Shown here one piece after another: positions 34,451-42,301 of a stretch of DNA of 64,000 nucleotides. The notes beneath the pieces were generated by a model, which ran no database searches, was not told the DNA's origin, and worked only from the letters and a program-made list of their open reading frames with translations. This DNA is from Alphaproteobacteria bacterium. GTDB lineage: Bacteria; Pseudomonadota; Alphaproteobacteria; RF32; CAG-239. A program made the position numbers and the translations under genes. The stretch covers positions 1 through 64,000 of the forward strand of contig JAFUSA010000023.1 of the NCBI GenBank assembly GCA_017480745.1, given 5' to 3'. Positions within the stretch are counted from its first letter, which is position 1; every line of letters begins with the position of its first letter.

Positions 34451-35404
34451 ATGTTAAGAATTTACAAAACGGAAAGTGTGGGTAAATTAGTTAAGCTCAA
34501 AAAATTTAAAGCGGTTTCCAAAGCATGGTTTAGTTTGATCAATCCTACCGGTAAGGAGATTGAGCAAGTGTCAAAGTTATTAAAACTCGACACGGATATT
34601 TTGCGTTATGCTTTGGATGCCGATGAACGTTCTCGTGTTGAATTAGATGACGGTATATTATCTGCAATCGTTAATTTGCCGTTGTTGGATGAAGAGGGCA
34701 ATTTTGATACTTTGCCTTGCGGCTTGGTATTTAGCGCAGCTAATTTTTTAACAATATGTTCTCGTGATAATCGTATTTTGAGTTCGTTTAATAAAAATAC
34801 CGCTAAAACTTTTGATACGCGTGAACGCACACGCTTTATGCTCTCCATTTTGTATAAAACAACACAATATTATTTGCGCTATTTGGCGATAATCAATCGC
34901 AAAACAGAGCATATTGAAGATGCGCTTAAACAAACAACGACTAACAAAGAATTGTTCCAGCTGATAGAGATTCAAAAATCGCTTGTGTATTTTACAACAG
35001 CGTTGCGCGATAACCAGCTTGTTTTGGAGAAAATTTTGCGAATGACCAAATCTCCGGCAACATCTAAGGTTTTGGCATTTACGGAAGATGATACTGATCT
35101 GTTGGAAGATGTTATTGTAGAAAATAAACAAGCCATTGAAATGGTTGATATGCATCGTTCCATTTTGGAAGGTATGATGGACGGTTTTGCTTCAATTATT
35201 AATAACAATGTTAACCAGATTATGAAATTTTTAGCGGCGATTACCATTGTGCTTTCCGTTCCAACCATGCTTGGCACATTTTGGGGAATGAATGTCGCTG
35301 TGCCGGCGCTTAATACGGTTTACGGCTTTTGGATGGTAATCACTCTTTCTTTGATAGCCACAATCTTAGTCATAATTTACTTCCGCAAAAAAGGAATGTT
35401 TTAA
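34451..35404 (+). CDS. corA: CorA-family Mg2+/Co2+ channel
   Basis: 317 aa, the family length. Long N-terminal cytoplasmic domain, then two C-terminal membrane helices with the GMN selectivity motif (FWGMNVAVP, about residues 279-281). It imports Mg2+ as a pentamer. GAGGAGAG precedes the ATG. Confidence 0.95.
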   Translation: MLRIYKTESVGKLVKLKKFKAVSKAWFSLINPTGKEIEQVSKLLKLDTDILRYALDADERSRVELDDGILSAIVNLPLLDEEGNFDTLPCGLVFSAANFLTICSRDNRILSSFNKNTAKTFDTRERTRFMLSILYKTTQYYLRYLAIINRKTEHIEDALKQTTTNKELFQLIEIQKSLVYFTTALRDNQLVLEKILRMTKSPATSKVLAFTEDDTDLLEDVIVENKQAIEMVDMHRSILEGMMDGFASIINNNVNQIMKFLAAITIVLSVPTMLGTFWGMNVAVPALNTVYGFWMVITLSLIATILVIIYFRKKGMF

Positions 35405-35410
35405 CAGCAA

Positions 35411-35447
35411 TTAAAAACTTCCGCCGACTCATATGGGTCGGCGGAAG
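35411..35447 (-). terminator. intrinsic terminator between convergent corA and hdeD-like genes
   Basis: CTTCCGCCGACTC (35418-35430) and GGGTCGGCGGAAG (35435-35447) form a 13-bp stem with one G-U; the T run lies on the - strand side, so it chiefly ends the HdeD-like transcript. Confidence 0.8.
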
Positions 35448-35455
35448 ACTGAAAA

Positions 35456-35986
35456 TTATTTTGTTTGTGTCAGTTGGCAATAGTGGCGGAAGTAAAAATA
35501 TTCGGCAATACTGATAATACCATAAGCAATAACATAACTGCCGACAGTTAGTACCAATGCTAAATCGCCGAATTGTCGTGATGTGAGAATAAAAAACGCC
35601 AATACCACTCCGATAATACCCGAAGCCAAACTCCAACCCCACGGCATACCTATTCTCCCTATTTCAAAACTTCCGGCAATTTGAATACTTCCCGAAGCCA
35701 AAATCCATAAAGCAAAAAATATCGGCAACGTTTCTACGGTCAGGCCTAAATTAGTAAGGAAAATCAAACCTATAAAAATGTCAAACAAGCCGACAATCAT
35801 ATACCAGCCGGAATATTGACTGAGTGAAAAAGTTACGTAGCCACAACCTAAAAGAAAAATCACAAGTCCCAAATAAAAGGCTAATGCCAACAATGATTCT
35901 GCCGGATTTGCCCAAATTAAAATTCCTAAAAAAAGCATAATCAAACCGGCAACCAAGTGCCAAATATTACATCTTTTATCTTGCAT
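35456..35986 (-). CDS. hdeD: HdeD-family (DUF308) membrane protein
   Basis: 176 aa, six hydrophobic segments in paired repeats: WHLVAGLIMLFLGILIWANP, AFYLGLVIFLLGC, IVGLFDIFIGLIFLTN and so on, with the GWYMIVG and ASGIIGVVLAF patterns of HdeD. HdeD is associated with acid resistance in E. coli, but the molecular function is not known. The start at 35986 has GGGGGTATT upstream; longer in-frame starts run into non-coding sequence. Confidence 0.8.
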   Translation of the reverse strand: MQDKRCNIWHLVAGLIMLFLGILIWANPAESLLALAFYLGLVIFLLGCGYVTFSLSQYSGWYMIVGLFDIFIGLIFLTNLGLTVETLPIFFALWILASGSIQIAGSFEIGRIGMPWGWSLASGIIGVVLAFFILTSRQFGDLALVLTVGSYVIAYGIISIAEYFYFRHYCQLTQTK

Positions 35987-36070
35987 AATACCCCCTTTGC
36001 AGTTGTTTAGAGCAATAATGTATGCTTTGTTTGAGGTATAACAAGATAAACAAAAGTTAAATAAAATATA

Positions 36071-36106
36071 ATAAAAACCTCTTTGACACAAATGTCAAAG
36101 AGGTTT
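36071..36106 (-). terminator. intrinsic terminator of the 137-aa membrane protein gene
   Basis: AAACCTCTTTGACA (36075-36088) and its perfect complement (36093-36106), 14 bp, with T run on the - strand. Confidence 0.85.
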
Positions 36107-36120
36107 CGCAACACAAATTT

Positions 36121-36534
36121 TCAGCACCATTTGGTTTCTTCAAAGCAATAAAAATCCGGATTTCCAAAACTTATCCACTTGTCTGCCAATGCAAAGAAAC
36201 GCCGATAAGGTTTGTAATAAAAACATTCTCGTAAGTTGCAGATTAAGTTTTTGATGTATATAATTATAAACAACAAAAACAAGACAACCGCTATGTTTTT
36301 ATCTATATTGCTAAAACCGGCAAAATACATCACAATAAAGCCAAACAGAGCAATTTCAAAACGAAAAAGAGCTAAAATAAATGCCGTGGCAACATATGTT
36401 ACAGATTCAAGCAGATGGAGCGCCACCGACTTTATTGTGTAACATGTCATTAAAACGGCATCTTTAACTCCAAATGCGAAGCATAGCAACAGAAAAAAAG
36501 CCAACGCAACGCAGCCAATAATTAACCACATCAT
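36121..36534 (-). CDS. unknown membrane protein, about 137 aa
   Basis: The frame is open from 36765, but the first 77 codons are T-rich, Lys/Asn-rich sequence with promoter-like character; I place the start at the ATGATG near 36534, preceded by GGAT. The product has hydrophobic segments MWLIIGCVALAFFLLLCFAF, ATAFILALFRF/ALFGFIVMYFAGF and VVLFLLFIIIYI, then a cytoplasmic Arg/Tyr-rich tail. I recognise no family. Confidence 0.5.
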   Translation of the reverse strand: MMWLIIGCVALAFFLLLCFAFGVKDAVLMTCYTIKSVALHLLESVTYVATAFILALFRFEIALFGFIVMYFAGFSNIDKNIAVVLFLLFIIIYIKNLICNLRECFYYKPYRRFFALADKWISFGNPDFYCFEETKWC

Positions 36535-36802
36535 AATTATCCGAATACCGACTCGACGGTCAGAGGTTCTCTCCGGTTTTCTTACATAATTATTAAAAAT
36601 ATAGCCATAGATAGCATAAAAAAATTTTTTGGGCAAGTTATTTTTTTTCGGCTTAGCAATTTTTTTGCAAAAAATTTTGAGATTAACTGTAAAAAACTCT
36701 TGATTTTTATTTTTTCCGGTGTATAATAACCATAATAAATAATGACAGTGGCTGTGGAATAGCAATATTTTGCAGTCTGATTTTTTTCAATAAAATTAAA
36801 CG

Positions 36803-36827
36803 ACCTATTGCCAAGTAGGTGTTTTTT
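36803..36827 (+). terminator. leader terminator (attenuator-like) just before greA
   Basis: ACCTATT and AAGTAGGT (36803-36820) form a short stem followed by GTTTTTT (36821-36827), 11 bases before the AGGAGG ribosome binding site of greA. In E. coli the greA leader also ends transcripts early (GraL). The rest of 36535-36802 is AT-rich with no gene I can support. Confidence 0.6.
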
Positions 36828-36848
36828 ATTCAACTCAGGAGGTAAAAA

Positions 36849-37322
36849 ATGGAGAAATTTCCATTAACTAAAATTGGTTTTATGAAATTGGAAGAAGAGT
36901 TAAAATCCCGCAAGGGTGTTGAGCGTCCGAATATTATTGCGGAAATAGCTGAAGCGCGCTCTAAGGGGGATTTATCAGAAAATGCTGAATATTCTGCCGC
37001 CAAAGAAAAGCAAAGCTTTAATGAAGGGCGTATTCAGGAATTAGAAGCCGTTATCAGCCGTGCTCAGGTGATTGATCCGACACAAATGAGCGGCGATACT
37101 GTGCGTTTTGGTGCCACCGTTTTAATTTCTAATGTGGATACGGAAGAGGAGAAAGAATATCAAATTGTCGGTGATTATGAGGCCGATATCGAAAACAATA
37201 AAATTTCTCTTTCATCACCTTTGGGGCGTGCGCTGATAGGCAAGGAAACAGGTGATATTGCTGAATATTCCGCTCCGTCCGGTTTAAAATCGTATGAAAT
37301 TTTGGAAGTTAAATGGCTGTAA
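36849..37322 (+). CDS. greA: transcription elongation factor GreA
   Basis: 157 aa. N-terminal coiled-coil hairpin with the conserved acidic tip ([16 protein letters not shown]) and C-terminal FKBP-like domain ([19 protein letters not shown]). GreA stimulates cleavage of backtracked RNA in RNA polymerase. AGGAGG sets the start. Confidence 0.98.
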   Translation: MEKFPLTKIGFMKLEEELKSRKGVERPNIIAEIAEARSKGDLSENAEYSAAKEKQSFNEGRIQELEAVISRAQVIDPTQMSGDTVRFGATVLISNVDTEEEKEYQIVGDYEADIENNKISLSSPLGRALIGKETGDIAEYSAPSGLKSYEILEVKWL

Positions 37323-37365
37323 AAATATAGCTGAAAGTAAAGCCGTGCGTAACGGTCTGCTTATT

Positions 37366-37395
37366 TCAAAAAAACTCCGCTTTGGGCGGAGTTTT
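37366..37395 (+). terminator. intrinsic terminator after greA
   Basis: AAAACTCCGC and GCGGAGTTTTT around TTTGG; strong stem with T run. Confidence 0.88.
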
Positions 37396-37433
37396 TGCTG
37401 TGTGCCGTATGTTTTAGTTTTTTTATTTTTTAT

Positions 37434-37461
37434 TTGACATTTAGTAAATTTGTGATATAGT
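37434..37461 (+). promoter_or_regulatory. promoter of leader RNA H and prepilin cassette 3
   Basis: TTGACA (37434-37439), 16-base spacer, TATAGT (37456-37461). Confidence 0.75.
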
Positions 37462-37467
37462 GAAGAC

Positions 37468-37640
37468 AAGATAAGGTAACTTGTCTGAGGTCTGAAAACC
37501 TCTCTAATATGCGTCATATAAAGACGTTAAATATTTCCGGCTATGGCTGGAAGGTGGGTGAATAAGGCTATACCAATACACAACACTATTTATAACGAAG
37601 TAGTTCTGAACTTCCGGCCGCCTTTATCGGGCGGTTGTTT
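37468..37640 (+). ncRNA. structured leader RNA, class 1, copy H (apparently chimeric)
   Basis: Local hairpins are intact: AGATAAG-GUAA-CUUGUCU, GAGGU-CUGAAA-ACCUC, GCGUC/GACGU, conserved UUUCCGGC...GGCUGGAA, and terminator CCGCC/GGCGG (37618-37634) with U run. The long-range pairs are not: the loop and its distal partner match at about 5 of 7 positions and the 8-nt helix at about 5 of 8. Its GGTGGGTGAATAAG segment matches copy E (2856-3030), while CAATACACAACACTATT matches copies I and J, as if two leaders had recombined near 37575. Confidence 0.75.
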
Positions 37641-37679
37641 TAATGTAATATCAACAATTCATACGAAAGGAAGTTTACT

Positions 37680-38531
37680 ATGAGAAACTTAGAGATAAAA
37701 AATATAAAAAGTCATCCCTCGCAGAGCCTTGCAAAGGCGAATGCGTCAAGGGATCTTCAAATTAATTTTAATCAAGCGGAAGATGCCTTGACGATTCCTA
37801 CGGAATCGAGGTATGACTATAAGTGTGGATCTGCTACACAGAGCGGTCGTTCAATGATTGAGATGTTGGGCGTGCTCGCTATAATTGGCGTTCTCTCTGT
37901 TGGTGGAATCGCCGGATACAGCAAAGCAATGATGAAATATCGCATCAATAAAAGTATTGAGCAGATAACTCTCATTGCCGGTAATATTCGTGCCTTTTGG
38001 GGACCACAGAAGAATTATATCGGGGTTTATTGTAATGGAGGTGATTGCGATGCCTCCGGTTGCAATGGGCATTCCGGCGTTAATGCACAAGGAAGACCTA
38101 CCAATACTGCCAATGGCTGTCCGGTAATTAAAAAAGCCAAGATATTTCCCGATGAAATGATTACCGTAGAAGGTGGTAAGATTACGTCTATTACCAATCC
38201 TTTCGGTGGTAGGGTTGATTTAGACACATACAGTAAAGCTAAAAGCGGAGATAATCAGGCGTTTTCTGTGCTTTTAAGCCACGTACCTGAGGAAGCCTGC
38301 ATCGAACTTCTGAGTAACGACTGGACAAATGCGGGAGTAAAAGCATATCGTGTTGCCGGAGGCCCCACTTATAATAAGTCATTCAAAGCGCCGTTAGATG
38401 TGGCTACGGCTGTTGATACATGTTCCAAAGCCAAAACAGTAGCAGATGGTGGATATTTTATAGTAATAGAATTCTATTTTGATATAGATCTCAACTCCAC
38501 CTATTGGAGCAGTATGACTTGGGAAAATTGA
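37680..38531 (+). CDS. type IV prepilin-like protein (cassette 3), longest
   Basis: 283 aa. The leader peptide is 56 residues (G56-R57 cleavage context, Glu at +5), largely encoded by a 109-bp palindromic insert at 37710-37818. The mature region up to about residue 180 (GPQKNYIGVYC, a CDASGC segment, ANGCP, KKAKIFPDEM, ITNPFGG) is nearly the same as in cassette 4 on the opposite strand at 49929, then the C-terminal third diverges apart from PEEACIEL, the DW motif and the last Cys. AAAGGAAG precedes the ATG. Its leader RNA has lost its long-range pairing. Confidence 0.85.
   Translation: MRNLEIKNIKSHPSQSLAKANASRDLQINFNQAEDALTIPTESRYDYKCGSATQSGRSMIEMLGVLAIIGVLSVGGIAGYSKAMMKYRINKSIEQITLIAGNIRAFWGPQKNYIGVYCNGGDCDASGCNGHSGVNAQGRPTNTANGCPVIKKAKIFPDEMITVEGGKITSITNPFGGRVDLDTYSKAKSGDNQAFSVLLSHVPEEACIELLSNDWTNAGVKAYRVAGGPTYNKSFKAPLDVATAVDTCSKAKTVADGGYFIVIEFYFDIDLNSTYWSSMTWEN
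37710..37818 (+). repeat. palindromic element inserted in frame in the prepilin leader peptide
   Basis: Outer arms AGTCATCCCTCG (37710-37721) and CGAGGTATGACT (37807-37818), 11 of 12 paired; inner arms CGTCAAGGGATCTTC (37744-37758) and GAAGATGCCTTGACG (37779-37793), 14 of 15 paired. The frame stays open throughout. This matches the behaviour of Rickettsia palindromic elements, which insert in frame in genes, though I cannot assign it to a named family. Confidence 0.75.
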
Positions 38532-38549
38532 TTTAGCTCGCAACATAAC

Positions 38550-38581
38550 TGCCGGCGCTAATCAAAAGCGCCGGCGGTTTA
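38550..38581 (+). terminator. intrinsic terminator after prepilin cassette 3
   Basis: GCCGGCGCT (38551-38559) and AGCGCCGGC (38567-38575), perfect 9 bp, then GGTTTAT. Confidence 0.8.
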
Positions 38582-38728
38582 TAAGCTGAAATTTTTATAA
38601 GCACAAATCTATTTTTTGTTTTAATAACTTGTTAAATAAAATTTTATACAATGAACGCTGTAAAGAACTTGCAATCATTATAAAATTATGATTTAATGTT
38701 CCATGTTTTAACAACCGCGAGATACAAA

Positions 38729-39826
38729 ATGTCTTTATTGAAAAGTACGTTGTTATGGGGGTTTGTGCTGTCGGCGATTTATTTCGGCGGTCAGTGGACT
38801 CAGGGAGAAAACAGTGCCGTTCAGGGGTTTGGTTTTGTAACAATAGTTGTTGCCGCTGTTTGTCTTTATATCATATTTAAATTGATGTCCGGCTCTGTCG
38901 GCGGTTTTTTCAAGTTTGTTTTGTTTGGTCTGATTTGTGTTTTTGCCGCATATTCGCTCGGACTTTTTGATGAGAATGTGCGGAATTCTTTTCTAAACGG
39001 CAAATCCTCGGTGGTTGCACAAAAAACAACTCACTCCGAAAGCGATGATTATGAGGCTGATAAACTTGCCGATGCTATGTTTAATAATGATAGCGGAAGG
39101 CTATTGCCCACGGTTGCTTCAACAAACACTAAAAGTGCCGAAGCCGAGCAAAGTTATGTAGATAAGTTTATAAAACAGGGTGGATTGGTCGGGAAAATAA
39201 AAGCGCTTATTTTCGGAGAACAATCCTCGCCGGATCAAAATGCCTCTAAGCCGATGTTGGGCGATATAAATCCTATGGATTATCCTTCTGTTGAAGGAAT
39301 GCCTAGAGTTATTAGCGGCAGTGTGTTGTTGGTTAACGGGCTTTATATTAAATTGTTGGGGATAGAGGCGCCGGATCCGCAACAGACTTGTTCAAATCGC
39401 TATGGTGGCGGGTATTATTGCGGGCAAGAAGCAATTTTGTGGGTGCAAAACTGGTTAAATAACCGACCGGTTAAGTGTCATATTTTGGGCGAGGTTATAA
39501 ATCAATGGGCAACAGGAATTTGTTTTGTTGACGGTTATCAATATGATGTTGCCGCTGTTACCACAAATGCCGGATGGGCTGTGGCTTATACCAAAAATAC
39601 CGATGTTTATATTCCGTATGAACAACAGGCGGCAGAAAAAAAACGTGGTTTGTGGCAGGGAAGTTTTTATAAACCATGGGATTGGCGCAAAATTCAAAAT
39701 CGTAAGGTTGAGGTAAAAATAAACTATAATCCGCCAAAAGCCGGTAAAAAATCGGATTCTGACGGTATGTTCGATTTTGATTTTAATTTTGATCTGAAAA
39801 AATTTAACTTATTTGGACTATTCTAA
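38729..39826 (+). CDS. membrane-anchored staphylococcal-nuclease-like (SNase) protein
   Basis: About 365 aa. Two N-terminal hydrophobic segments (about residues 4-24 and 30-50, then 57-76) are followed by a low-complexity linker and an SNase-like OB-fold domain: MPRVISGSVLLVNGLYIKLLGIEAPDPQQTC, YCGQEAILWVQNWLNNRPVKCHIL, GICFVDGYQYDVAAVTTNAGWAVAY and EQQAAEKKRGLWQGSF. The usual catalytic Arg/Glu residues are only partly visible, so activity is uncertain. The ribosome binding site is weak. The stop overlaps tsaE by one base. Confidence 0.72.
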   Translation: MSLLKSTLLWGFVLSAIYFGGQWTQGENSAVQGFGFVTIVVAAVCLYIIFKLMSGSVGGFFKFVLFGLICVFAAYSLGLFDENVRNSFLNGKSSVVAQKTTHSESDDYEADKLADAMFNNDSGRLLPTVASTNTKSAEAEQSYVDKFIKQGGLVGKIKALIFGEQSSPDQNASKPMLGDINPMDYPSVEGMPRVISGSVLLVNGLYIKLLGIEAPDPQQTCSNRYGGGYYCGQEAILWVQNWLNNRPVKCHILGEVINQWATGICFVDGYQYDVAAVTTNAGWAVAYTKNTDVYIPYEQQAAEKKRGLWQGSFYKPWDWRKIQNRKVEVKINYNPPKAGKKSDSDGMFDFDFNFDLKKFNLFGLF

Positions 39827-40275
39827 TGGAAAGAGTTTTTTTATCGTATAAAGAAGAAGATACGGCAGAATTGGCAGAAAAGGTTGCCGCTATATGCCGG
39901 ATAGGTGATGTTTGGGCTTTAAGCGGAACATTGGGTGCCGGTAAAAGTGTGTTTGCTCGTGCATTTATCAAAAGTTTGACTGATGTGGACGAAGTGCCGA
40001 GTCCGACTTTTACATTAGTGCAAACATATACGGCAGAAGCATTTGAAATTTATCACTATGATTTATATCGCTTGGAACAACCGGCAGAAATATTTGAATT
40101 AGGGGTTGAGCATTCATTTTATTCGGGTGTTAATTTGGTAGAATGGCCTGAAAAAATGGGAAGTTTTGCTCCGCGAGATATGTGGCGTATAAATATTGAA
40201 ACAGATAACGGTTTGCGTAAAATAACCATTATTGCCCCTGATGAGGAGAAAGCCAACCGTTTGCAAAATATTTAA
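39826..40275 (+). CDS. tsaE: tRNA threonylcarbamoyladenosine biosynthesis ATPase TsaE
   Basis: 149 aa. Walker A GTLGAGKSVFARAF, SPTFTLVQTY, YHYDLYRLE and VNLVEWPEK are the TsaE signature. It works with TsaD (57000-58076) and TsaB in t6A synthesis on ANN-decoding tRNAs. First of a compact run tsaE-hprK-mlaE-mlaF-radA-cvpA. Confidence 0.95.
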   Translation: MERVFLSYKEEDTAELAEKVAAICRIGDVWALSGTLGAGKSVFARAFIKSLTDVDEVPSPTFTLVQTYTAEAFEIYHYDLYRLEQPAEIFELGVEHSFYSGVNLVEWPEKMGSFAPRDMWRINIETDNGLRKITIIAPDEEKANRLQNI

Positions 40276-40288
40276 CGGATAAATATGA

Positions 40289-40747
40289 ATGTCTGAAAAC
40301 AATATTGTTCATGCAACATTGATAGAAATCAACGGAAAAGGCGTTTTAATCAAAGGGAAAAGCCAAAGCGGAAAGTCTGATTTGGCTTTGCGTCTTATAA
40401 GCCGTTATGGAGCTTTTTTGGTAGCTGATGATATAGTTATTTTGGCTGAAAAAGATGGAAGACTGATAGGTTCGGCTCCGGATAATTTGGCCGGTTTACT
40501 GGAAATAAGAGGCTTAGGGGTGTTTAAATACCCCTATAAAGTGCAAACGGACATATTTTTGGTGTTAAGGTTGGTTGAAGAAAGAACACAAATTGAGAGA
40601 ATGCCCAAAATATGCAAAGAAAGTATTTTAGGACTTGAAATTGTGCAAATAGATATGTATGCTAAGGAAGATTCTGCACCGGATAAAGTTATGGCGGCGC
40701 TTAGTATGTTTGCACAAGACGTGTGCGTTATGGAAGGTAATGATTAA
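40289..40747 (+). CDS. hprK: HPr kinase/phosphorylase-like protein, short alphaproteobacterial form
   Basis: 152 aa, only the C-terminal catalytic domain. Walker A GKSQSGKSDLAL, LVADDIV (catalytic Asp region) and the signature GLLEIRGLGVFK. Such short forms act in nitrogen/carbon PTS regulation in alphaproteobacteria. No PTS gene is in the window. Confidence 0.88.
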   Translation: MSENNIVHATLIEINGKGVLIKGKSQSGKSDLALRLISRYGAFLVADDIVILAEKDGRLIGSAPDNLAGLLEIRGLGVFKYPYKVQTDIFLVLRLVEERTQIERMPKICKESILGLEIVQIDMYAKEDSAPDKVMAALSMFAQDVCVMEGND

Positions 40748-41539
40748 ATGTTTAACAAGGCTGTTGAAAACTTTTTGCAAACTTTGGGGAGACCGTTAGT
40801 TAATTTTTTAATGAACCTTGGTTATTTTTCGCAATTTGTAGCGCGTGCCGTTTATAATTGTTTTATGCCTCCGTTTTATTTTAAGTTGTTCGGTAAACAG
40901 TTTTTGAATATGGGATTTTATTCATTGCCGGTTGTAGGGCTGACAACCCTTTTTGCCGGAATGGTGATAGCCATTCAAACTTATTCCGGTTTTTCCAAAT
41001 ACGGTGCGGAAAGCGCGGTTGCTACGGTTGTATTGATTTCGGTAACTCGTGAATTGGCGCCTGTTCTTTCAGCATTAATGGTGGCAGGGCGTATTGGTGC
41101 AGCAATGGCGGCAGAAATAGGAACTATGCGCGTTACGGAGCAAATTGATGCTTTAATAACACTGTCGGCAAATCCTTTTCGTTATTTGATTGCTCCGCGT
41201 TTATGGGCCGGTGTTGTTGTTATGCCTTTGCTTGTTTTGTTTGGCGATATAATCGGTATTTTCGGCGGTTATGTAGTTGGCGTTTATAAGTTAGATTTTA
41301 ATCCGGCTAACTACATTAACGCTACAATGCAAAGTTTGCAGGCCATAGATGTTATTTCCGGTATGGTTAAAGCCGGTGTTTTCGGGTTTATTATATCTAT
41401 GATGGGCTGTTACCACGGTTATCGCTCAAAAGGTGGCGCACAGGGTGTAGGGGAGGCTACAACCAATGCAGTTGTAGCATCGTCCATCTTGATTTTAATC
41501 TTTAATTACTTACTTACCGAAGTATTCTTTGCAAGATAG
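40748..41539 (+). CDS. mlaE: MlaE-family ABC permease (lipid transport)
   Basis: 263 aa, five to six membrane helices with GMVIAIQTYSGFSKYGAES, LAPVLSALMVAGRIGAAMAAEIGTMRVTEQIDAL and the C-terminal GAQGVGEATTNAVVAS. It forms the membrane part of an Mla-type phospholipid importer with the ATPase encoded next. The periplasmic MlaD and MlaC genes do not follow here. Confidence 0.94.
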   Translation: MFNKAVENFLQTLGRPLVNFLMNLGYFSQFVARAVYNCFMPPFYFKLFGKQFLNMGFYSLPVVGLTTLFAGMVIAIQTYSGFSKYGAESAVATVVLISVTRELAPVLSALMVAGRIGAAMAAEIGTMRVTEQIDALITLSANPFRYLIAPRLWAGVVVMPLLVLFGDIIGIFGGYVVGVYKLDFNPANYINATMQSLQAIDVISGMVKAGVFGFIISMMGCYHGYRSKGGAQGVGEATTNAVVASSILILIFNYLLTEVFFAR

Positions 41540-41546
41540 GTGAAAA

Positions 41547-42299
41547 ATGTCCGACAACAAAATTGAAATCAGAAATTTATATAAGGCATTCGGTAAAAAA
41601 AAGGTGCTGGATGGTGTTGATTTAGAAGTAAAAAAAGGTGAATCCTTGGTGGTTATCGGTGGCTCGGGAACAGGTAAGTCTGTGTTAATAAAATGTATTC
41701 AAGGGTTGTTAACTCCAGATTCCGGTTCCATAAAAATAGATGATGAAGAAACAATCGGATCAAAGAAAAATATTCACGAAAAAATGGGAATGTTATTTCA
41801 GGGAGCCGCCTTGTTTGATAGTTTGAGCGTATGGGAAAATGTGGCTTTTTCACTGTTGGAAAATAAAAAAATGTCGCGCAAAGATGCAAAATTGGAAGCC
41901 ATCCGCGTGTTAAGACAGGTTGGTTTGGCTCCTGATGTGGCCGATTTATCTCCGGCCGAACTTTCAGGCGGTATGCAAAAGCGTGTCGGTTTAGCACGAG
42001 CCGTTATAAGTAAGCCGGAAATAATCTTTTTTGATGAGCCTACCACCGGTTTGGACCCGATTATGGCAGACGTAATCAACGATTTGATTATTGAATCCGC
42101 CCGCGGTTTAGGGGCAACAACTCTGACCATTACTCATGATATGGCTTCGGCTCGCAAAATTGCCGACAGAATAGCTATGTTGTATAATGGAAAAATTATT
42201 TGGAGCGGAACGGTTAAGGATTTGGAAAAAACAGATAATCCTTATTTGCGACAATTTGTTTCCGGTAGTTCACAGGGACCAATAACAGTGGAAGTGTGA
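41547..42299 (+). CDS. mlaF: MlaF-type ABC transporter ATPase
   Basis: 250 aa. Walker A GGSGTGKSVL, Q-loop LFQGAALFDSL, signature LSGGMQKRVGLARA, Walker B IIFFDEPTTGLDP and H-loop TITHD. It energises the MlaE permease for phospholipid trafficking between membranes. Seven bases after mlaE. Confidence 0.95.
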   Translation: MSDNKIEIRNLYKAFGKKKVLDGVDLEVKKGESLVVIGGSGTGKSVLIKCIQGLLTPDSGSIKIDDEETIGSKKNIHEKMGMLFQGAALFDSLSVWENVAFSLLENKKMSRKDAKLEAIRVLRQVGLAPDVADLSPAELSGGMQKRVGLARAVISKPEIIFFDEPTTGLDPIMADVINDLIIESARGLGATTLTITHDMASARKIADRIAMLYNGKIIWSGTVKDLEKTDNPYLRQFVSGSSQGPITVEV

Positions 42300-42301
42300 A
42301 G

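Noticed and set aside
36535-36765. 77-codon N-terminal extension of the - strand membrane protein
   Set aside because: T-rich, Lys/Asn-rich and without a ribosome binding site; likely upstream non-coding sequence kept open by chance.
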